Under the pieces are notes generated by a model. It worked only from the letters and a program-made list of their open reading frames with translations, was not told the origin of the DNA and ran no database searches. This document shows positions 1 through 4,974 of a DNA stretch of 5,985 bases, piece after piece. A program made the translations under genes and the position numbers. The stretch spans positions 1-5,985 of the forward strand of contig JAEEIQ010000031.1 of assembly GCA_016281435.1 (NCBI GenBank), in the 5' to 3' direction. How positions within the stretch are numbered: the first letter of the stretch is position 1; each line of letters begins with the position of its first letter. The DNA is from Bacteroidales bacterium (GTDB lineage Bacteria > Bacteroidota > Bacteroidia > Bacteroidales > UBA932).

Positions 1-1
1 C

Positions 2-940
2 GGGGAAGAAGCAGTTGTGTATTTCACCCGGAACCTGTCAGCCGACGGCCTCATCGCGGCATACGAAAAGGTCTGCGGCGGAATTACAGGCAAAGTGGGC
101 GTAAAGCTCCATACCGGAGAGAAGAACGGCCCGAACATTATCCCGAGCGAATGGGTCAAGGCACTCATGCAGAAGGATCTGCCGGAGGCCTCGATAATAG
201 AGACCAATACCTATTACAAGGGTGATCGCTATACTACCGAAGATCATAGAAAGACCCTCGAAGTAAACGGATGGACATTCTGTCCGGTTGACATAATGGA
301 CGAACAGGATACCCTGACGCTCCCGGTAAAGGGCGGGAAGTGGTTCAAGAGGATGTCCGTAGGCAGCCATCTGGTGAACTATGATTCAATGGTGGCCCTC
401 ACCCATTTCAAAGGCCACACGCAAGGCGGATTCGGCGGCTCCAACAAGAATATCGGCATCGGATGCGCCGACGGACGCGTGGGCAAGGCCTGGATCCATA
501 CGACCCCCGGCCAGCCTAACCAGTGGGACATCAAGGAAGAAGAATTCATGGAGCGCATGACTGAGAGCACGAAGGCGACCATCGACCATTTCGGCAGACA
601 CGTGACATACGTCAACGTGATGCGCAACATGTCCGTCTCCTGCGACTGCGAGGGCATATATGCGGCCCCAGTGGTCACGCCAAACGTCGGGATCCTGTCC
701 TCGACCGATATCCTCGCCATAGACCAGGCCTGCATCGATATCATCTATGCCATGACGGCGGAAGAGCATCATGACCTGGTCGAGCGTATAGAGACCAGGC
801 ACGGCCTTCGCCAGCTCTCATACATGAAGGAACTCGGCATGGGGCGCGACAGGTACGTCCTCATCGACCTCGACAACGGCGAAAAAAGGATTACTGCAGC
901 AGATGCGGCAAAAGGCCTGAAGCCCTTTGTCAAGGAATGA
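2..940 (+). CDS. DUF362 domain-containing protein, 5'-truncated by the window edge
   Basis: The reading frame is open from base 2, and a GTG at 17 is the first possible start. The residues before it (GEEAV) run smoothly into the conserved domain start VYFTR, so the gene probably begins upstream of the window and GTG17 is internal. Numbered from GTG17 (307 residues), the DUF362 hallmarks are VKLHTGEKNGPN (29-40), ETNTYYKGDRYTTEDH (62-77), NYDSMV (121-126), HFKGHTQGGFGGSNKN (130-145), SCDCEG (208-213) and SSTDILAIDQA (228-238). No ferredoxin-type CxxCxxC cluster is visible, although some DUF362 relatives carry one; C209 and C211 are the only paired cysteines. The biochemical function of the family is not established. 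Bacteroidales relatives, as I recall them, often have an export signal ahead of this domain, so an exported protein is possible but cannot be seen here. The symporter gene follows after 29 bp on the same strand, which suggests one transcript. Family call is strong; true start unknown. Confidence 0.93.
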   Translation, partial: GEEAVVYFTRNLSADGLIAAYEKVCGGITGKVGVKLHTGEKNGPNIIPSEWVKALMQKDLPEASIIETNTYYKGDRYTTEDHRKTLEVNGWTFCPVDIMDEQDTLTLPVKGGKWFKRMSVGSHLVNYDSMVALTHFKGHTQGGFGGSNKNIGIGCADGRVGKAWIHTTPGQPNQWDIKEEEFMERMTESTKATIDHFGRHVTYVNVMRNMSVSCDCEGIYAAPVVTPNVGILSSTDILAIDQACIDIIYAMTAEEHHDLVERIETRHGLRQLSYMKELGMGRDRYVLIDLDNGEKRITAADAAKGLKPFVKE

Positions 941-969
941 ATCCGATATCAAGTTAGTATAAGTAGTGT

Positions 970-2559
970 ATGTTGTTGAAAATCATTCTTCTTGTCCTTT
1001 TCTTCGCTGTGATGACCGGCGTCGGCATCTATTGCCGCCGCAGCGCATCTGACGTCCAGGGCTTTGTCCTGGGCGGCCGCAATGTCGGCTCCTGGCTTAC
1101 GGCGTTCGCATTCGGCACATCCTATTTCTCGGCAGTCATTTTCGTCGGATATGCCGGCCAGTTCGGATGGAGATATGGACTTGCTGCGACCTGGATCGGT
1201 TTGGGCAACGCCTTGATCGGGTCGCTGCTGGCATGGCGGATACTCGGGCGTCGCACGCGCCTGATGACCCAGCATCTGCAGAGCGCCACGATGCCGGACT
1301 TCTTCGGGAAACGCTTCTTCAGCAACGCCCTGAAAGTGGCAGCGTCAGTTATCGTTTTCATATTCCTTATTCCCTATACCGCTTCACTGTACAACGGTCT
1401 TTCGCGCCTTTTCAGCATGGCTTTCAGCGTGGATTATGTCTGGTGCGTGCTCGGAATGGCCGTCCTTACCGGCATATACGTGCTGGTCGGAGGTTACATG
1501 GCAACTGCGGTGAATGATTTCATCCAGGGCCTTATCATGCTGGTGGGCATCTGCGCTGTGATAGCGTCAGTGCTCAGCGGAAACGGCGGATTCAGCGCTG
1601 CCGTGGAGAGTCTCTCGCGCATTCCTTCAGAAGTCGCCCCCGGATTGAACGGAGCGTTCGTGTCCTTCCTGGGTCCCCAGCCCGTATTCCTCCTCGGGGT
1701 CGTGCTCCTGACATCCCTCGGAACCTGGGGACTGCCCCAGATGGTCGGGAAATTCTACGCCATCCGCAATGAGGCAGCAATCCGCAAGGGTACTATCATT
1801 TCCACCTTATTCGCCATTATCGTGGCCGGCGGGTGCTATTTCCTCGGTGGCTTCGGGCGTCTTTACGGCGGGAGCATCGAGTATACCGCTGCCGGCACTC
1901 CGATATATGACAGCATCGTGCCGTCCATGCTGGCCTCGCTTCCCGACCTCATGATAGGCGTGGTCATCATCCTGGTGCTGTCGGCGTCCATGTCGACCCT
2001 TTCCTCGCTTGTTCTGACTTCAGGATCCACCCTGACGCTGGATATTATCGATCCGGCCCTGGCCAAGGCGCGCAAAGGGGCCCATATGGACGAACGCAGC
2101 AAACTGCTCTGCATACGCCTGCTCGTGCTGTTCTTCATAGTCGTCTCGTCCGTTCTCGCGATCATCCAGGCGAAGAGTTCAGTGACCTTCATCGCCCAGC
2201 TCATGGGCATTTCATGGGGCGCATTGGCCGGGGCCTTCCTCGCACCGTTCCTCTACGGACTCTACTGGAAGCGCACCACCGCTGCGTCGGTCTGGGCCTC
2301 CTTCATTACGGGCGTTGGGGTCATGTGCGGCTGCATGTACTGCACGTTCACGGGCAAGACCTTCATCAGCCCGTATTTCACTTCACCGATCAATGCAGGC
2401 GTGCTTGCCATGGTGCTCGGGCTGGTCGTAGTGCCCCTTGTAAGCATTTGCACCGGGGTCCGACGCAAAGAGGAGGTCGCGGAGATGTTCAGCTGCTACG
2501 ACAGCACTGTCACTGTCCGCGCGGCTGACGTCCTCTCGGAAGAGATGGAAACGGACTAG
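970..2559 (+). CDS. Sodium:solute symporter (SSS/SLC5 family), substrate unknown
   Basis: This 529-residue inner-membrane protein should couple Na+ entry to uptake of a small solute, as in PutP-type carriers. About 13 hydrophobic segments are visible, starting at residues 2-21. SSS signatures are the GGRNVGSW block followed by SYFSAVIFVGYAGQFG (35-66), GGYMATAVNDFIQG (174-187), GTWGLPQMVGKFYAI (251-265) and SASMSTLSS (338-346). S342 and T343 line up with the PutP Na+-site residues Ser340 and Thr341. The family's usual TDxxQ motif reads NDFIQ here. Length is normal for the family (about 500-550). The tail from about 497 is hydrophilic and acidic. The ATG at 970 begins directly before the first membrane segment, and no good Shine-Dalgarno precedes it, as is usual in Bacteroidota. 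It lies 29 bp after the DUF362 gene, so cotranscription is likely. Its TAG stop overlaps the stop of the convergent DUF2490 gene. The substrate (sugar, amino acid, sialic acid, carboxylate or other) cannot be read from the sequence. Confidence 0.93.
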   Translation: MLLKIILLVLFFAVMTGVGIYCRRSASDVQGFVLGGRNVGSWLTAFAFGTSYFSAVIFVGYAGQFGWRYGLAATWIGLGNALIGSLLAWRILGRRTRLMTQHLQSATMPDFFGKRFFSNALKVAASVIVFIFLIPYTASLYNGLSRLFSMAFSVDYVWCVLGMAVLTGIYVLVGGYMATAVNDFIQGLIMLVGICAVIASVLSGNGGFSAAVESLSRIPSEVAPGLNGAFVSFLGPQPVFLLGVVLLTSLGTWGLPQMVGKFYAIRNEAAIRKGTIISTLFAIIVAGGCYFLGGFGRLYGGSIEYTAAGTPIYDSIVPSMLASLPDLMIGVVIILVLSASMSTLSSLVLTSGSTLTLDIIDPALAKARKGAHMDERSKLLCIRLLVLFFIVVSSVLAIIQAKSSVTFIAQLMGISWGALAGAFLAPFLYGLYWKRTTAASVWASFITGVGVMCGCMYCTFTGKTFISPYFTSPINAGVLAMVLGLVVVPLVSICTGVRRKEEVAEMFSCYDSTVTVRAADVLSEEMETD

Positions 2560-3197
2560 AAAACAAGGGTATATCCAATCCCCAAAAGATGGCAGGCGGC
2601 TGAAAGGCCGCCTTTGTCGTACAGGTGGTACATGTAGAAGAAATCCAGCGAGTGCCCTTTCCCGAGGCTGATTTCCGTACCGGCATAGTGCAGCGAGCGC
2701 ACCCATTTTCCGCTGTCGAAACTGCTGAAAAACTCGAACATCAGATAGGGCGTCAGGATGCTGTCAGGAGCCCTGTACTGCCCGCGCAGGCGGGTCCTCA
2801 GAGTATTACTGAAAGTATCCGCGTCCGGGTTATATGCCAGCTCGTATTTTTCCCTGAGGGCAAGCGAAAGGCCCTCGCGCCTGATGGTCTCCGTGAAGCA
2901 GAGCACGGCCTTGTGCTGGGTCATGCCGCCGGCCGCCGGAATGCTCCAGTACTCATAGCTCAGGTCTCCCTTTAGCCACTTGTTGAAGTTGCAACCTCCG
3001 CCGGCCATGGCGAACCAGCATTCTGTGCTGCCGGCATTCTCGAAAGAACGGTGCTCAAGACGGGCCATGGCATAAGGAGCCCCGAATGATTTGACAAGCT
3101 GGATGCTGCTCCACATTCCGAGGTCGGAAGAACCCTGGGCGGAAATCCGGAAGGCGCACAAGGCGAAAATGGACAAGGAAACAAGGACTTTTTTCAT
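2556..3197 (-). CDS. DUF2490 domain-containing exported protein (probable outer-membrane beta-barrel)
   Basis: This 213-residue protein has a clear signal peptide: MKK, a hydrophobic core, and a likely cleavage after RISA (A20/Q21). The mature part matches the DUF2490 pattern, with short alternating strands: an early LGMWSS segment, ARLEHRSF, DLSYEYW, LREKYELAY, TLRTRLRGQYR, the typical LTPYLMFEFFSS, and LDFFYMYHLYDKGG near the end. It ends in YTLVF, and a C-terminal phenylalanine is usual for outer-membrane barrel strands. The family is common in Bacteroidota and has no assigned function; relatives are about 200-250 residues, so this one is full length. The ATG at 3197 is fixed by the signal peptide. 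It is the last gene of a minus-strand run, 41 bp after pgeF, and may also have its own promoter (-7 box at 3220-3227). Its TAG stop shares a CTAG with the stop of the symporter gene. The molecular role is unknown. Confidence 0.87.
   Translation of the reverse strand: MKKVLVSLSIFALCAFRISAQGSSDLGMWSSIQLVKSFGAPYAMARLEHRSFENAGSTECWFAMAGGGCNFNKWLKGDLSYEYWSIPAAGGMTQHKAVLCFTETIRREGLSLALREKYELAYNPDADTFSNTLRTRLRGQYRAPDSILTPYLMFEFFSSFDSGKWVRSLHYAGTEISLGKGHSLDFFYMYHLYDKGGLSAACHLLGIGYTLVF
2594..2613 (+). terminator. Possible intrinsic terminator of the DUF362-symporter transcript
   Basis: A perfect 7-bp inverted repeat, AGGCGGC (2594-2600) and GCCGCCT (2607-2613), encloses a 6-base loop. The 3' arm runs into TTTGT, so the U-tract is short and imperfect. 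It sits 35 bases past the symporter stop but inside the 3' coding end of the opposing DUF2490 gene. Position and shape suit a plus-strand terminator. The weak T-run and its coding location mean it could be chance. Confidence 0.4.
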
Positions 3198-3219
3198 ACA
3201 CTGCCTGAACTAACGGGAA

Positions 3220-3227
3220 CAAATGTA
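3220..3227 (-). promoter_or_regulatory. Candidate Bacteroidota -7 promoter element upstream of the DUF2490 gene
   Basis: The minus strand reads TACATTTG, a perfect match to the Bacteroidota -7 consensus TAnnTTTG. It ends 22 bases before the DUF2490 ATG, which would give a very short leader. The nearest upstream TTTG (3240-3243) is only 12 bases away, too close for a normal -33 element (usually about 19-21). A secondary internal promoter is possible, but a chance match in an AT-rich gap is also plausible. Confidence 0.35.
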
Positions 3228-3238
3228 CAAAAAATCTT

Positions 3239-3922
3239 TCAAACCAGCCGGATGGCATTGATTATACGTCCGCATTTGATCCCCTCGCGTCGGGCGGAGA
3301 AAAAGGCCTTCGCCGTGTAGGTGTCGATCCCGGTGAGGCGGATGTTTTCCGACCGGACACCTGCCTGCTCCAAAAGCCAGCGATTTGCCTCCCAGAGGTC
3401 TATGTGCAGCCCTCCGGACATCGGGGTGCCGTCACCGTCGCCGCGGAAAGACAAGATGCTCTCCATGGGAAAACCGGTCTCCCTGAATCTGGCTGCGACT
3501 TCCTCTCCTACCTGGAAACTCTTCGGACCGATGGAAGGTCCGACTACGGCCTTCAGATCCGAAGGAGACGTACCGTACTCCCTGGCCATGGTCCCGATGA
3601 CGGACTGGACAATCTTGAGGACCGTACCTTTCCAACCGGCATGGACTGCCGCGACCACGCGTTTGACCGGGTCATACAGCAGCACAGGAACGCAGTCGGC
3701 CGTACGGGCGCCGACGGCTACCCGGGGCAAATTGGTCACGAAAGCGTCGTAGCCTTCCAACTCTTCCCGGGTCATATCCGCCCTGTCCACAACGGCAATC
3801 TTGTCCCCATGTACCTGATGCCCCTGCACGACCGGGAAGGGGAGAACAGCGTCCCTGTACGTGGAGAATGCTTCAGCGCCTTCTCCCAAATCGTATCTCA
3901 GCACTCCGGTATTGAAGATCAT
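3239..3922 (-). CDS. pgeF: Peptidoglycan editing factor PgeF / laccase-domain protein (YfiH family)
   Basis: This 227-residue protein belongs to the YfiH/YlmD laccase-domain family. In E. coli, PgeF removes L-Ser or Gly wrongly added in place of L-Ala on UDP-MurNAc, keeping peptidoglycan precursors correct; older annotations call it polyphenol oxidase. The three metal and catalytic ligands are visible: H38 in GHQVHGD, C77 in RTADCVP and H94 in VHAGWKG. Other family blocks are VGPSIGPKSFQVG (127-139) and FFSARREGIKCGRI (207-220). The frame stays open 63 codons upstream, but those codons overlap the hydrolase gene and encode nothing family-like. The ATG at 3922 has AAAGG eight bases upstream and gives a sensible N-terminus. 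The protein is short (E. coli 243) and appears to lack the N-terminal TTRxGG...LN block of many homologues. The Cys-Thr usually seen before the C-terminal FFS motif reads D-T in the TYT context (199-202). It is the middle gene of a minus-strand operon, 31 bp after the hydrolase. Confidence 0.93.
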   Translation of the reverse strand: MIFNTGVLRYDLGEGAEAFSTYRDAVLPFPVVQGHQVHGDKIAVVDRADMTREELEGYDAFVTNLPRVAVGARTADCVPVLLYDPVKRVVAAVHAGWKGTVLKIVQSVIGTMAREYGTSPSDLKAVVGPSIGPKSFQVGEEVAARFRETGFPMESILSFRGDGDGTPMSGGLHIDLWEANRWLLEQAGVRSENIRLTGIDTYTAKAFFSARREGIKCGRIINAIRLV

Positions 3923-3930
3923 TCCGAAAA

Positions 3931-3935
3931 CCTTT
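3931..3935 (-). promoter_or_regulatory. Ribosome binding site of pgeF (decides the start)
   Basis: The minus strand reads AAAGG, with eight bases between it and the ATG at 3922-3920. It is the best Shine-Dalgarno-like site among the starts in this window. It lies in the 31-bp gap after the hydrolase stop, and it supports the 227-residue PgeF over the 290-residue reading that would overlap the hydrolase. Confidence 0.6.
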
Positions 3936-3953
3936 ACAGCATGCAGTTCCCGG

Positions 3954-4862
3954 TCAATTCCGGGCCAGATAAGAAAGGATATCGTCCCACACTTCCTGAT
4001 GTGCGGTCTCGTTATGGATTTCGTGGCGGAGGCCGGGGTATATCTTGAGGGACACGTGGGCGAAGCCCCTGTCCCGCATGGCCTGCGCCGCTTTTTCCAA
4101 CGCTTTGTCATTCACGCGGCAAGGATCGTCACCACCGGAGATGAAATGCACCGGAAGAGCGGCCCTGATGGTTTTCCAGTCAGTAGAATAGCAATCCTTC
4201 ATGAGGAGGAGCAGATTCAGGAAACCGTCGGCCGTGAAGATATACTTGCAAAGGGGATCGGAATGGTAAGCCTTCAAGACTGCAGGATCCGAACATACCC
4301 AGGCAGCCGGCCATCCTTCTTTCACGAACGGCTTGTTGTATGTGCCGAAGGACATCTTCTGGAGTATTTTCGGCCTGTAATGCCATCCCCTGAGGCGGCC
4401 AATAAGCTTTGCGAGCAGGATCCCGGCGTCTTTCGCCGGATTGTCCGAGGGGCAGCCGCATACGATAAGGCCGTCGATCAGGGATGAATAGCGCTTGACA
4501 TAGGACCGGACCGCCATGGAGCCCATGCTGTGCCCGAAAAGGGTGAGCGGAATTCCGGGCCATTTGTCCTTTGCCCACAAGGTCACCGCCCTGAGGTCCT
4601 TGACCATGGCCAGCCATCCGCCTTTGCCAATGTATCCGAGATCATCTTCCGTCCTTACGGAAGCCCCGTGCCCCCTGTGGTCGCTGCAGACAACGGCAAA
4701 ACCGTTCCGGCAAAGATACTCCATGAGCGGAATATACCTTTCCTTGTGTTCGCACATCCCGTGCGAAATCTGGACTATACCCAATGGGGCGGTGGAGGGC
4801 TCGTCATAAATCAGGGATAACTTCAACCCGTCGACCGGGGAAACGATGATGTCCGGATTCAT
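3954..4862 (-). CDS. Alpha/beta hydrolase, serine aminopeptidase S33 / monoacylglycerol lipase-like (Hydrolase_4)
   Basis: This 302-residue protein is a probable cytoplasmic serine hydrolase; no signal peptide is visible. It matches the Hydrolase_4 group (PldB/monoacylglycerol lipase-like). Motifs in order are the oxyanion-loop segment SHGMCEHKERY (33-43), DHRGHGAS (61-68), the nucleophile elbow GHSMG with Ser112, ISGGDDP with the likely acid Asp246, and PGLRHEIHNE with His280. The triad is complete and length is typical. Between about 145 and 230 lies the lid or cap region, with several tryptophans and hydrophobic stretches. The exact substrate (monoacylglycerol, lysophospholipid or another ester) cannot be told. 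An in-frame TTG at 4889 would add nine residues, but it falls inside a perfect -7 promoter box, so the ATG at 4862 is chosen. It is the first gene of the minus-strand cluster with pgeF and DUF2490, and it is divergent from the metal exporter gene. Confidence 0.92.
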   Translation of the reverse strand: MNPDIIVSPVDGLKLSLIYDEPSTAPLGIVQISHGMCEHKERYIPLMEYLCRNGFAVVCSDHRGHGASVRTEDDLGYIGKGGWLAMVKDLRAVTLWAKDKWPGIPLTLFGHSMGSMAVRSYVKRYSSLIDGLIVCGCPSDNPAKDAGILLAKLIGRLRGWHYRPKILQKMSFGTYNKPFVKEGWPAAWVCSDPAVLKAYHSDPLCKYIFTADGFLNLLLLMKDCYSTDWKTIRAALPVHFISGGDDPCRVNDKALEKAAQAMRDRGFAHVSLKIYPGLRHEIHNETAHQEVWDDILSYLARN

Positions 4863-4974
4863 ATGTCGTGAAACTTTAGCAATATTCAAAGGTAGTCATT
4901 TTATCCTTTCGATGATGTGTTTTTGGAAAACCGGAAGATATTGTTTAAAATAGCAACCAGAAACGAACAATTCC
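4863..4974. other. Divergent intergenic region between hydrolase operon and metal exporter
   Basis: This 112-bp AT-richer gap separates two divergent start codons and must hold promoters for both. On the minus strand there is a perfect TAnnTTTG box (4887-4894). On the plus strand no perfect box is present; TGTTTTTG (4918-4925) differs at one fixed position and lacks a -33 partner. A sigma70-like pair (TTGGAA 4924-4929, TAAAAT 4946-4951, 16-base spacer) is visible but does not follow the Bacteroidota pattern. No long inverted repeat, metal-regulator operator or riboswitch was recognised. Confidence 0.5.
4887..4894 (-). promoter_or_regulatory. Candidate -7 promoter element for the hydrolase-pgeF-DUF2490 operon
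   Basis: The minus strand reads TACCTTTG, a perfect match to the Bacteroidota TAnnTTTG element. It ends 24 bases before the ATG at 4862. No TTTG is found at the expected -33 distance, which is a weakness. The box overlaps the alternative TTG start (4889-4887), which argues that translation begins at the ATG. Confidence 0.5.

Noticed and set aside
386..802. Minus-strand open frame of 138 residues opposite the DUF362 gene
   Set aside because: It is a shadow of a strongly conserved domain on the plus strand and shows no family motif of its own.
2781..2794. Hairpin CCCGC-GCAG-GCGGG
   Set aside because: It has only a 5-bp stem, lies in the middle of the DUF2490 coding region and has no T-run on either strand; it is a likely by-product of arginine codons.
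2924..2940. GC palindrome-like GCCGCCGGCCGCCGG repeat
   Set aside because: It encodes the PAAGG stretch of DUF2490, and alanine/glycine codons explain the repetition.
3923..4111. Extension of the pgeF frame 63 codons upstream to give a 290-residue protein
   Set aside because: The extension lies largely inside the hydrolase gene in another frame, has low-complexity Arg/Pro/Thr-rich content unlike the family, and the ATG at 3922 has a good ribosome binding site.
3404..4487. Long plus-strand open frames (208 and 214 residues) opposite pgeF and the hydrolase
   Set aside because: They are antisense to two genes with intact catalytic motifs, have no recognisable domains, and are what GC-biased third positions produce on the other strand.
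4939..4946. TATTGTTT as a plus-strand -7 element for the CDF gene
   Set aside because: It matches TAnnTTTG at only four of six fixed positions, and the upstream TTTG at 4922-4925 is only 13 bases away.
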